Below are positions 25,407 to 34,110 of a stretch of 64,000 nucleotides of DNA, piece after piece. The notes below the pieces were generated by a model that made no database searches, had not been told where the DNA came from, and was given only the letters and a program-made list of their open reading frames with translations. The stretch covers positions 682,001 to 746,000 of the forward strand of contig AP017968.1 in the NCBI GenBank assembly GCA_002356455.1, in the 5' to 3' direction. Positions within the stretch are counted from its first letter, which is position 1. Every line of letters starts with the position of its first letter. Source of the stretch: Fusobacterium varium. Its GTDB lineage: Bacteria; Fusobacteriota; Fusobacteriia; Fusobacteriales; Fusobacteriaceae. The position numbers and the translations under genes were made by a program.

Positions 25407-25938
25407 AAATCATATAAGAGAAAAGAGAGAACAGCTTTCTTTCTCTGAAGTAAGAGAAACCAGTGAAAAAATAACAGAAGCTTTATTAAAAAGCAGATAT
25501 TTTCAAGAATCACAAATAATAATGAGTTATATGAGTTTTAAAAATGAAATAGACACTCATAAGATAAACGAAGCTGTATTAAGAGCAGGAAAAAAACTTC
25601 TGCTTCCAAGAACAGCAGGAAAAGAAAAAATGGAAGCTGTAGAATATGGAAAAGGATTTCAAAAAGGAGCTATGGGGATAGAAGAACCTATTGGAGATGA
25701 ATATATTGGAAAAATAGATTTGATAGTGGTTCCGGGAATAGTTTTTGATAAAACTGGAAATAGAATAGGATTTGGAAGAGGATATTATGATAGATTTTTA
25801 GAAAATTATCCAGATTCTGTGAAAGTATCCATTGCTTATGATTTTCAATTGGTAGAAAAAATAGAAGTTGAGGAACATGATAAAAAAGTAGATATCATTT
25901 TTTTAAAAAATAATATGATTGAAGCTAAGAAATGTTGA
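25387..25938 (+). CDS. 5-formyltetrahydrofolate cyclo-ligase
   Basis: 183 residues. N-terminal basic region RNHIREKREQL, YMSFKNEIDT, LLLPRT and the conserved GFGRGYYDRFL loop that binds ATP and folate. It converts 5-formyl-THF to 5,10-methenyl-THF with ATP in the cytosol (Fau/YgfA family). The start lies within the end of the UDG-like gene; GGAGATG lies upstream. Confidence 0.92.
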   Translation: MEKKSIRNHIREKREQLSFSEVRETSEKITEALLKSRYFQESQIIMSYMSFKNEIDTHKINEAVLRAGKKLLLPRTAGKEKMEAVEYGKGFQKGAMGIEEPIGDEYIGKIDLIVVPGIVFDKTGNRIGFGRGYYDRFLENYPDSVKVSIAYDFQLVEKIEVEEHDKKVDIIFLKNNMIEAKKC

Positions 25939-25996
25939 AAAATCTGAGCTAATGTGATAAAATTTTATATTATTAAGAAAAATTAGGAGGTTTCTT

Positions 25997-26746
25997 GTGT
26001 CAGGACATAGTAAATGGAATAATATCCAGCATAGAAAAGGTGCTCAAGATAGAAAGAGAGCAAAATTATTCACTAAATTTGGAAGAGAATTAACAATAGC
26101 AGCTAAAGAAGGTGGAGGAGATCCGAACTTCAATCCTAGACTTAGACTTGCAATTGAGAAAGCAAAAGCTGGAAATATGCCTAAAGATATATTAGAAAGA
26201 GCTATTAAAAAAGGAACTGGAGAACTTGAAGGAGTAGAATTTTCTGAAATCAGATATGAGGGTTATGGACCAGCAGGAACTGCTTTTATAGTTGATGTAG
26301 TTACAGACAATAAAAACAGATCAGCTTCAGAAGTAAGAATGACTTTCACTAGAAAAGGTGGAAATCTTGGAACTGATGGGGCTGTTGCATGGATGTTTAA
26401 AAAACAGGGAGTTATCACTGTAAAATCTGAAGGAGTAGATTCTGATGAATTTATGATGGCAGCTTTAGAGGCAGGAGCAGAGGATGTATCTGAAGAAGAT
26501 GGAGTATTTGAAGTTATTACTGATTATACTGAATTTCAAACTGTTCTTGAAAATCTAAAAGCAGCAGGATATGCTTATGAAGAAGCTGAAATTTCAATGA
26601 ATCCAGAAAATAAAGTTGAGATCACTGATCTTGAAACTGCTAAGAAAGTAATGGTTCTTTATGACGCATTAGACGATCTTGATGATGTTCAAGATGTTTA
26701 TGCTAACTTTGATATTGCAGAGGAATTACTAGATCAATTAGATTAG
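25997..26746 (+). CDS. yebC: YebC/PmpR-family protein
   Basis: 249 residues with the family's diagnostic N-terminus SGHSKWNNIQHRKGAQD, KAGNMPKDILERAIKKG and RYEGYGPAGTAF. Members are DNA- or RNA-associated regulators; recent work links them to relief of ribosome stalling at proline-rich stretches. Cytosolic. The start is GTG 25997 with TAGGAGG upstream. Monocistronic with its own terminator. Confidence 0.95.
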   Translation: MSGHSKWNNIQHRKGAQDRKRAKLFTKFGRELTIAAKEGGGDPNFNPRLRLAIEKAKAGNMPKDILERAIKKGTGELEGVEFSEIRYEGYGPAGTAFIVDVVTDNKNRSASEVRMTFTRKGGNLGTDGAVAWMFKKQGVITVKSEGVDSDEFMMAALEAGAEDVSEEDGVFEVITDYTEFQTVLENLKAAGYAYEEAEISMNPENKVEITDLETAKKVMVLYDALDDLDDVQDVYANFDIAEELLDQLD

Positions 26747-26759
26747 AAAAAAGTATAGT

Positions 26760-26803
26760 GAGGGGGCTCAAAATTATTTTAGTTTTGAGCTGCCTCATAA
26801 TTT
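26760..26803 (+). terminator. Terminator after yebC
   Basis: GAGG-GGGCTCAAAA / TTTTGAGC-TGCCTC with a 9-base loop, followed by ATAATTTTT. Confidence 0.8.
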
Positions 26804-26827
26804 TTATATAGAAGGAGGGAAATTTAG

Positions 26828-28888
26828 ATGAAAAAAGAAGAATACAGAGATATGTATCAGCCTATAGAAGATGCTGAAATAAAGTATTTCGATGAAAAAA
26901 ATACAAATAAGCTGAAAAGATTGGGAATAAAATCTTTGTATGATTTATTCTATTATTTCCCAAGAGCATATGATGACAGAACTAATATCATGAAGATAGG
27001 AGATCTTCGTGGGGATGAATATGTAGTTCTTAAAGCAACTCTTCTTACTGTGAGTGCGCCCCCCACTAGGTCGGGGCTGAAGATGGTCAAGGCAACAGCT
27101 ACCGACAATACAGGGATAATAGAGCTGGTGTGGTTTCAAATGCCTTATCTTAGAAAAACTCTAAAGATAGGAGAGGAATATATATTCATTGGTCAGATAA
27201 AAAGAGGTTATATATATCAGCTGGTAAATCCAGAATTCAAATTAGGAAGCAATCAGCAGAAACTTGAAGCTGGAGAAATACTTCCTATATACAGTACAAG
27301 CAAAGAAATGCCGCAGAATACTCTTCGAAAATTGATGAAAGAGGCTGTGAAAAGCAAATTATATATTTTTCAAGAAAATATTCCAGAAGAAATATTGAAA
27401 AAATATAAAGTAATGAATAGAGAGCAGGCTATGAAGGAAATACATTTTCCAACTAATAGTAAAAACCTTGAAGAAGCAAAGAGAAGATTTGCTATAGAAG
27501 AACTATTAATTTTAGAGATGGGAATACTTCAAAAAAGATTTGAAATGGATAGCCAGAATACAAGTAAATACGAGCTTGAAGATAAAAAAACCTTAGTAAA
27601 ACAATACCTTGAAAATTTAACTTTTTCTCTGACGAAAGCGCAAAAGAAAGTCATAACAGAAATATACAGAGATCTTTCTAATGGAAGGATAATAAATAGG
27701 CTTATACAGGGAGATGTAGGAAGTGGAAAAACAATAGTATCTATGGTCCTTTTACTTTACATGGTAGAAAATTCATACCAGGGAGTATTAATGGCACCAA
27801 CAGAGATACTTGCAGTACAGCATTATCTTTCTGTAAAAGATAAATTTGAAAAACTTGGAGTAAGAGTGGAACTTCTTACAGGAAGTTTTAAAGGAAAAGC
27901 TAAACAGAAACTTCTTGATTCAATAAAAGAGGGAGAAGTTGATATAGTAATAGGAACTCATGCTCTTATAGAAGAAAATGTAGAATTTGAAAGACTTGGT
28001 CTAATAATAATAGATGAACAGCATAGATTTGGTGTAGTTCAAAGAAAATTATTGAGAGATAAGGGAGTTCTTGCTAATTTAGTGGTAATGAGTGCAACAC
28101 CAATTCCAAGATCATTGGCATTAAGTATTTATGGAGATTTGGATGTATCAGTAATAGATGAACTTCCTCCAGGGAGAAAACCTATAAAAACTAAATGGAT
28201 AGCTACAATAGATGAAACAAAAACTATGTATGAATTTATTGGGAAAAAATTATCTCAAGGAAGACAGGCATATTTTGTAGCACCTCTTATAGAGGAAAGT
28301 GAAAAACTAGCAGCTAAATCTACAGAGGAACTTCTTGAAGAAGTGAGTAAATATCTTCCTGATTATAGAATAGGGGTACTTCATGGAAGAATGAAGAATG
28401 CTGATAAAGATGAAATAATGAGCAGTTTTAAAAACAAGGAACTGGATATTATGGTATCTACAACTGTTATTGAAGTAGGAGTAGATGTACCGAATGCTAC
28501 AGTTATGGTAATAAATAATGCTGAAAGATTTGGACTTTCTGCTCTGCATCAGTTAAGAGGAAGAGTAGGCAGAGGAGAATATCAATCTTACTGTTTTCTT
28601 GTATCGAGAACAGATAATGCAGTTTCTAAATCCAGACTTCAAGTAATGGAAGAAACACAGGATGGATTTAAGATAGCGGAAGAAGATTTAAAACTTAGAA
28701 AATCAGGAGAGATATTTGGAACAAAACAGAGTGGGTTTAGTGATCTTAAATTTACAGACATAGTTCATGATGTAAAAACTATAAAACTTGTAAAAGATAT
28801 ATGCACAGATTATCTTAAAGAAAATAAAGGAATAATAAAAAACAGATATCTAAAATATGATATTGAAGAAAAGTTTAAAGAAAATTAG
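26828..28888 (+). CDS. recG: ATP-dependent DNA helicase RecG
   Basis: 686 residues, full length. The N-terminal wedge/OB domain (about 60-150) is followed by helicase motifs: QGDVGSGKT (Walker A), APTEILAVQH (Ia), DEQHRFGV (II), SATPIPRSLA (III), then STTVIEVGVDVPNAT and QLRGRVGRG (V, VI). It remodels stalled replication forks and Holliday junctions. A GC-rich patch of about 60 bases (27050-27115) inside the wedge domain uses codons (CCC, AGG, TCG, GGG) that are rare elsewhere here. AGGAGGGAAATTTAG precedes the ATG. Confidence 0.97.
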   Translation: MKKEEYRDMYQPIEDAEIKYFDEKNTNKLKRLGIKSLYDLFYYFPRAYDDRTNIMKIGDLRGDEYVVLKATLLTVSAPPTRSGLKMVKATATDNTGIIELVWFQMPYLRKTLKIGEEYIFIGQIKRGYIYQLVNPEFKLGSNQQKLEAGEILPIYSTSKEMPQNTLRKLMKEAVKSKLYIFQENIPEEILKKYKVMNREQAMKEIHFPTNSKNLEEAKRRFAIEELLILEMGILQKRFEMDSQNTSKYELEDKKTLVKQYLENLTFSLTKAQKKVITEIYRDLSNGRIINRLIQGDVGSGKTIVSMVLLLYMVENSYQGVLMAPTEILAVQHYLSVKDKFEKLGVRVELLTGSFKGKAKQKLLDSIKEGEVDIVIGTHALIEENVEFERLGLIIIDEQHRFGVVQRKLLRDKGVLANLVVMSATPIPRSLALSIYGDLDVSVIDELPPGRKPIKTKWIATIDETKTMYEFIGKKLSQGRQAYFVAPLIEESEKLAAKSTEELLEEVSKYLPDYRIGVLHGRMKNADKDEIMSSFKNKELDIMVSTTVIEVGVDVPNATVMVINNAERFGLSALHQLRGRVGRGEYQSYCFLVSRTDNAVSKSRLQVMEETQDGFKIAEEDLKLRKSGEIFGTKQSGFSDLKFTDIVHDVKTIKLVKDICTDYLKENKGIIKNRYLKYDIEEKFKEN

Positions 28889-28947
28889 AAAAAAAAATTA
28901 AAATATGATAGAATATAGAGTAAATTATAGAAAATTCGGAGGGTAAA

Positions 28948-30657
28948 ATGAGATTTAGTAAGAGTTATATAAAAACACTTAAGGAAACTCCAAAAGAAGC
29001 AGAAACAGCAAGTCATAAACTTCTACTGAGAGCAGGTATGATAAAAAAACTTACAAGTGGAGTTTATACATATTTACCATTAGGATATAAAGCTTTAAGA
29101 AAAGTGGAAAATATAGTAAGAGAAGAAATGAATAGAGCAGGGTCACAGGAAATATTAATGCCAGTACTTCAACCAGCTGAATTATGGAAAGAAAGCGGAA
29201 GATGGGATATAATGGGACCTTTAATGATGAAGCTTCAGGATAGAAATAAGAGAGATTTCGTATTAGGACCAACTCATGAAGAGGTTATAACAGATTTGAT
29301 AAGAAATGATATATCTTCATATAAAGCTCTGCCATTGAGCCTTTATCAAATTCAGACTAAGTTTAGAGATGAAATAAGACCAAGATTCGGACTTATGAGG
29401 GGAAGAGAATTTGTTATGAAAGATGGATACTCTTTTCATGCAACAGCTGAGTCATTAGATGAAGAATTTTTAAATATGAGAGATACTTATTCAAGAATAT
29501 TTTCAAGATGTGGACTTAAATTCAGACCAGTAGAAGCAGATTCAGGAGCAATAGGTGGAAGCGGTTCTCAAGAGTTTCATGTATTGGCAGATTCAGGAGA
29601 GGATGAAATCATATATTGTGATTCTTGCTCATATGCAGCAAATGTAGAAACTGCTGTAAGCAGAGTAGAAGCAGCTCCAAAAGAAGAAATAAAAAATGCA
29701 GAATTAATAGATACTCCAAATGTTTCTAAAATAGATGATATAGTTCAATTTCTTAATATTCCTTACAGTAAAACTGTAAAAGCTATGATGTATAGAGATA
29801 TGGGAAATGATCAAGTATATATGGTTCTTATAAGAGGAGATTATGAAGTAAATGAAACAAAACTTAAAAATGTAGTTAATGCTGTAGATGTAGCTCTTCT
29901 TACAGATGAGGAACTTGAAAAACATGGACTTATAAAAGGATTTATTGGACCATATGGAATAGAATTAGGAGATATAAAAATAGTTGCAGATACTGCTGTA
30001 ACTGAAATTAATAATCACACAGCTGGTGGAAATAAAATAGATACTCACTACATAAATGTAAATTATGGAAGAGATTATAAAGCTGATATAGTTGCAGATG
30101 TAAAAACTGTAAAAGCAGGAGAAACATGTGAAAGATGTGGAGGAAAACTTCACACTGCAAGAGGAATAGAAGTAGGGCATATTTTTAAACTTGGAGATAA
30201 ATATTCAAAAGCTATGAATGCAACTTTCCTTGATGATAAAGGGGAAAGCAAAGTGATGATTATGGGATGTTATGGAATAGGAGTATCAAGAACTCTTGCT
30301 TCTGCAATAGAACAAAATAATGATGAATTTGGAATTATCTGGCCTACTGCTCTGGCACCTTACATTGTTGATGTCATTCCTGCTAATATAAAAAATGAGG
30401 AACAAGTAAAGGTAGCTGAAGAAATATACGAAGCTCTTTTAAACGATGGAATAGAATCTATGATAGATGACAGAGATGAAAGACCTGGATTTAAATTTAA
30501 AGATGCAGATCTTATTGGATTCCCATTTAAAGTTGTTTCTGGTAAAAGAGCTGGAGAGGGAATTGTAGAACTTAAGATTAGAAGAACAGGAGAAACTATT
30601 GAAATATCTAAAGATAATGTAGTTTCAACAGTGAGAGAACTGATGAAAAAATATTAA
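28948..30657 (+). CDS. proS: Prolyl-tRNA synthetase
   Basis: 569 residues, bacterial-type ProRS with an editing domain. Class II motifs: motif 1 near EILMPVLQPAELW, motif 2 in TKFRDEIRPRFGLMRGREF, motif 3 in CYGIGVSRTLASAIEQ. The INS editing domain (about 225-385) contains the YSKTVKAMMYRD segment. The C-terminal anticodon-binding domain has IDDRDERPGFKFKDADLIGFP. It charges tRNA-Pro with proline. CGGAGGG precedes the ATG; terminator at 30672. Confidence 0.97.
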   Translation: MRFSKSYIKTLKETPKEAETASHKLLLRAGMIKKLTSGVYTYLPLGYKALRKVENIVREEMNRAGSQEILMPVLQPAELWKESGRWDIMGPLMMKLQDRNKRDFVLGPTHEEVITDLIRNDISSYKALPLSLYQIQTKFRDEIRPRFGLMRGREFVMKDGYSFHATAESLDEEFLNMRDTYSRIFSRCGLKFRPVEADSGAIGGSGSQEFHVLADSGEDEIIYCDSCSYAANVETAVSRVEAAPKEEIKNAELIDTPNVSKIDDIVQFLNIPYSKTVKAMMYRDMGNDQVYMVLIRGDYEVNETKLKNVVNAVDVALLTDEELEKHGLIKGFIGPYGIELGDIKIVADTAVTEINNHTAGGNKIDTHYINVNYGRDYKADIVADVKTVKAGETCERCGGKLHTARGIEVGHIFKLGDKYSKAMNATFLDDKGESKVMIMGCYGIGVSRTLASAIEQNNDEFGIIWPTALAPYIVDVIPANIKNEEQVKVAEEIYEALLNDGIESMIDDRDERPGFKFKDADLIGFPFKVVSGKRAGEGIVELKIRRTGETIEISKDNVVSTVRELMKKY

Positions 30658-30671
30658 TTGCAGTAAAGTTG

Positions 30672-30705
30672 AAGAGGCAGATGAATTTTTCGACCTGCCT
30701 CTTTT
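30672..30705 (+). terminator. Terminator after proS
   Basis: Perfect 9-bp stem AAGAGGCAG / CTGCCTCTT with a 14-base loop, then TT. Confidence 0.82.
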
Positions 30706-30729
30706 CTAATTATTTTAATGGGGGACACT

Positions 30730-32043
30730 ATGAGTGAAAAAAGAGAAAGTTTTACAGGAAAAATAGGATTTATGCTTTCATGTGTTGGGGCAGCTATTGG
30801 ACTTGGAAATATATGGTTATTTTCTTGGAAATTAGGTAAATATGGAGGAGCAGCATTTCTTATACCATATTTTATATTTATTGCTTTATTTGCAGTAGTT
30901 GGTCTTGTGGGAGAAATATCCTTTGGAAGAATGATGAAAAAAGGAATATTTGGTTTACCTGAGATAATAAAAAATACTAAAATGCCTTTTAAAAAATATC
31001 TTCCAATAGTTCCTATAATATCAGTTACAGGAGTATTTATATTTTATGTTATAGTTTTTGGGTGGGTAATAAAATACTTTTTTTCATATCTTACAGGAAC
31101 TATAAATCATGTTGAATATGGAGAATATTTCGGACAGCTTGCAGGACAGGCAGCTTCCATTCCATGGCATATAGTAGGAATAATTTTTAGTGTGACAGTT
31201 ATATCCTTTGGAGTTGTAAAGGGTATAGAAAAAATAAATAAAATAATAATGCCTTTAATGTTTGTAATATTTTTAGGGCTTATGATAAGATCTTTAACTT
31301 TACCAAATGCTGTATCTGGTGTGAACTTTCTTCTTCAGCCTAACTGGAATATGCTTAAGGAACCAATGACATGGATAATGGCATTAGGACAGGCATTTTT
31401 TACAGTTGGATTAAGTGGATCAGCACTTTTGGTATATGGAAGTTATCTTGGAGATGATGTAAATATATTTGAGAGTGTAATTCAAACTTGCTTTCTTGAT
31501 ACAGTAGCAGCTCTTATGGCTGGATTCATAATAATACCAGCAGCTTTTGCTTTTGGGTTAGATGCAGGAGCAGGGCCATCGCTTTTATTTATAACGATAC
31601 CAGCAATATTTTCCCATATTCCAGGCGGAACATTTCTTGGAGGAGTATTTTTCTTAAGTGTTATATTTGCTGCTCTTTCATCTGCCATTAATCAGTTGGA
31701 AGTACCAGTAGAAGCATTTATGGATAAATTTGGGTTTTCAAGAAAAAAATCTGCTGTAATAGTAGGTTTTATAGCTTTAATTATAGGATTGATTTTAGAT
31801 TTAAATATGGACTATTTTGGAAAATTTGCTGATTTTGTTTCAGTTATTCTAATTCCATTAGGAGCTGTTATATCTTTAGGAATTTATTTTTATTGTATAG
31901 ATAAGAATAAAGTGGTGGCTGAAATCAACAAAGGAAGCAATTTTAAAACTGGGAACATAATATTATGGTTTGGAAGATATATATTCATTCCAGGAACAAT
32001 AATAATAATAATTCTGGGTCTTATCTATGGCAGCATAGGATAA
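30730..32043 (+). CDS. Neurotransmitter:sodium symporter (NSS) family transporter
   Basis: 437 residues from ATG 30730 with TGGGGGACA upstream; an ATG at 30718 is less well placed. The unwound TM1 signature FMLSCVGAAIGLGNIWLFSW is the Na+/substrate site of LeuT-type carriers, and 11-12 helices follow. Bacterial members of this shorter class often carry tryptophan, tyrosine or other amino acids with Na+. The substrate is not predictable from the sequence. Cytoplasmic membrane. Confidence 0.92.
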   Translation: MSEKRESFTGKIGFMLSCVGAAIGLGNIWLFSWKLGKYGGAAFLIPYFIFIALFAVVGLVGEISFGRMMKKGIFGLPEIIKNTKMPFKKYLPIVPIISVTGVFIFYVIVFGWVIKYFFSYLTGTINHVEYGEYFGQLAGQAASIPWHIVGIIFSVTVISFGVVKGIEKINKIIMPLMFVIFLGLMIRSLTLPNAVSGVNFLLQPNWNMLKEPMTWIMALGQAFFTVGLSGSALLVYGSYLGDDVNIFESVIQTCFLDTVAALMAGFIIIPAAFAFGLDAGAGPSLLFITIPAIFSHIPGGTFLGGVFFLSVIFAALSSAINQLEVPVEAFMDKFGFSRKKSAVIVGFIALIIGLILDLNMDYFGKFADFVSVILIPLGAVISLGIYFYCIDKNKVVAEINKGSNFKTGNIILWFGRYIFIPGTIIIIILGLIYGSIG

Positions 32044-32047
32044 AGAC

Positions 32048-32076
32048 TTGACAAAATAGATTAAATTAATTATAAT
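32048..32076 (+). promoter_or_regulatory. Perfect-consensus sigma-70 promoter
   Basis: TTGACA (32048-32053), 17-base spacer, TATAAT (32071-32076): both boxes exact. It starts five bases after the NSS gene stop and drives a ~170-base leader ending in a terminator. Confidence 0.85.
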
Positions 32077-32082
32077 CATAAA

Positions 32083-32254
32083 GAAGTAATATAGTAGAAT
32101 AGTAGAAGCTGTAAAAAAGTAAGATTATGTAGAATAGTAGAATTGTAGGATAGGAAAATAATTAATTTAATAATATATTAAAAATCTCCTTTTAAGGAAA
32201 TATCTTTTTGTATTATTTTGCCTTTTTACAATTTTATGTAAAAGGGCTTTTTTT
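32083..32254 (+). ncRNA. Putative leader/small RNA ahead of nhaC
   Basis: From the perfect promoter, a transcript of about 170 bases would end at the terminator 32220-32254, only 17 bases before nhaC. It contains a 14-base exact direct repeat GTAGAATAGTAGAA at 32094-32107 and 32129-32142. No open frame of note. It may be an attenuator or riboswitch controlling the antiporter or a stand-alone small RNA. It does not match any riboswitch class I can recognise by eye. Confidence 0.45.
32220..32254 (+). terminator. Rho-independent terminator in the nhaC leader
   Basis: GCCTTTTTACA / TGTAAAAGGGC stem (one G-U pair), loop ATTTTA, then seven Ts. It sits between promoter and gene, so nhaC expression needs read-through or another promoter. 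Confidence 0.8.
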
Positions 32255-32271
32255 ATGCAGAAAGAGGAGAG

Positions 32272-33717
32272 ATGAAAATGAGAGAAAAAATTAAGAATAG
32301 TTTGATTATGGATATTCTTCCAATAATTTTTATTATAGTATTTGGAGAAATATCAATACTTCAATGGAGAACAGGTGTAGTTCCTCCTATATTTGCAGGA
32401 GTAATAGTATCAGGAGCAATAGCATTTATGAGAGGAGAAACTCTTAAGAATATTGAAGAGGCAATGGGTAACGGAGTAAAGAGAGTATTTCCTGCACTTC
32501 TTACAGTTATTCTGGTAGGACTTATTGTAAGCAGCTGGATAATAGGAGGAATAATTCCATCTATGGTTTACTGGGGATTTAAGGTAATAGATTTTAGATT
32601 TTTTGTTCCAATTGTTATGGCTATGACTGGAGCTGTGGCAATTATAACAGGAACATCTTTTACATCAATTGGTACAATTGGAGTATCATTTATAATAATA
32701 GCTAAACAGGTAGGAATTCCTCTTGAAATAACAGCAGGAGCGATAGTGTCAGGAGCTTTTTTAGGTGATAAAATGTCACCGCTTTCAGATACAACAAATA
32801 TAGCTGCTGCACTTGGAAAGACAGATCTTTTTGAGCATATACAATATATGCTCATGGATACAATACCAGCTTTTATCATTGCAATGATAGGATTTACAAT
32901 AATTGGAAATAATATAACTGTAGAGAATATAAATTTCGAAAATATAAATGGGTTTTTAACAGAAATGGAAACAGTATTTAATATAACTCCAATACTTCTT
33001 TTGGTTCCCTTTATTGTCATAATTCTGGGAATAAAAAAAATACCATCAAATATAGTTCTTTTTTCATCAGTAATAATGGGAGTGTTGAGCAGTTTTATAT
33101 TTCAAAACTTCAAAACTGTAGATATAATGAGAAGTACAATATTGGGAGTAAATCAGAAATTCAATGATCCCTCAGTAACAAGATTGTTTGCTAGAGGTGG
33201 TATGAATGAAGTAAGTGGAACTGTAATAATTATAATATTTATAGGGTGTCTTATTGGAATCATAAATGAATGCCATTCTTTTGATAACCTTTTGAATAAA
33301 ATACAATCAGGAATAAAGAGTTCCAGACAACTTACAGTAACTGTATTTTTAGTTTCTCTTGGAGTAGGTTTTGTAACAGGAGCACAACTACTGGCAATTA
33401 TTCTCCCAATATCTATATTTCTTCCACTTTTTGAAAAGTTTAATTTAAAAAATAAAAATATAACAAGAATAGTGGAAGCAACTGGAACTGTGGGAATAAC
33501 TCTCGTTCCATGGAGTGTGCCGGGAATATTTATAGCAGGAACTTTAGGTGTGGATATGATAAAAGTAGTGCCTTATCTGTTTTTTCCAATAGCTTTATTG
33601 GGAGTAAATTTATTTTTTAATATAACTGAAATAGGAACAAGTAAACTTGAAAATAAAGTTAAAAAAGAGAAAAACTTTAAGAAGGAAGGGATTATATTTA
33701 ATCTTTTCAGCAGATAA
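32272..33717 (+). CDS. nhaC: Na+/H+ antiporter, NhaC family
   Basis: 481 residues, about 12 membrane helices. NhaC family marks: TGTSFTSIGTIGVSF, GAFLGDKMSPLSDTTNIAAA (ion-site Asp and the SDTTN motif) and TGAQLLAIILPISIFLP. It exchanges Na+ for H+ (some relatives exchange malate/lactate) across the inner membrane. AGAGGAGAG precedes the ATG at 32272; a second ATG six bases on is possible. Preceded by a leader with a terminator. Confidence 0.92.
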   Translation: MKMREKIKNSLIMDILPIIFIIVFGEISILQWRTGVVPPIFAGVIVSGAIAFMRGETLKNIEEAMGNGVKRVFPALLTVILVGLIVSSWIIGGIIPSMVYWGFKVIDFRFFVPIVMAMTGAVAIITGTSFTSIGTIGVSFIIIAKQVGIPLEITAGAIVSGAFLGDKMSPLSDTTNIAAALGKTDLFEHIQYMLMDTIPAFIIAMIGFTIIGNNITVENINFENINGFLTEMETVFNITPILLLVPFIVIILGIKKIPSNIVLFSSVIMGVLSSFIFQNFKTVDIMRSTILGVNQKFNDPSVTRLFARGGMNEVSGTVIIIIFIGCLIGIINECHSFDNLLNKIQSGIKSSRQLTVTVFLVSLGVGFVTGAQLLAIILPISIFLPLFEKFNLKNKNITRIVEATGTVGITLVPWSVPGIFIAGTLGVDMIKVVPYLFFPIALLGVNLFFNITEIGTSKLENKVKKEKNFKKEGIIFNLFSR

Positions 33718-33735
33718 AAAATAGTTAAGTTTAAG

Positions 33736-33766
33736 CAGCTTTGTGTCTTGCAAAGCTGTTTTTTTT
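33736..33766 (+). terminator. Terminator after nhaC
   Basis: CAGCTTTG / CAAAGCTG stem, 7-base loop, then eight Ts. The following 220 bases up to the next promoter are AT-rich; I see no gene in them. Confidence 0.88.
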
Positions 33767-33987
33767 ATTATTATAAAAAAATTATAAATAAAAAATGAAA
33801 TAGAGGAAATAGCTCGAATAATCTTGTAAAGATATCGTATTAAAGAAAATATTTTCTATGATACAGTTTATAAATATATAAACTTTTTTAAAAGATTTTA
33901 TTAAAATTTTAATAAAAAAACAATAAAATTCATTATAAAATGTTCTATTTAAAATAAAAATTCTCCAATAAAAAACAAAAATTATAG

Positions 33988-34016
33988 TTGACATTAAAAG
34001 TCCACAATGATATTAT
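33988..34016 (+). promoter_or_regulatory. Sigma-70 promoter of the acyl-CoA dehydrogenase fusion/flavodiiron operon
   Basis: TTGACA (33988-33993), 17-base spacer, TATTAT (34011-34016). The 5' leader is about 90 bases long; AAAGGAGG lies before the ATG. Confidence 0.75.
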
Positions 34017-34110
34017 GTATATATAGCAAAAAAACATTAAATTTAATTTTGTATCCATTATAAAAAGTTTTAAGAGTCACTTGGAATATTAAAACAAAAG
34101 GAGGCAGTAT

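Noticed and set aside
32083-32254. Leader named as a known Na+ or Li+ riboswitch
   Set aside because: I could not find the conserved elements of those classes by eye, so only a leader RNA is reported.
32568-33020. 150-codon open frame antisense to nhaC
   Set aside because: Shadow of the nhaC frame; no ribosome binding site and no sensible composition. Likewise the antisense frame 63245-63715 over trkA.
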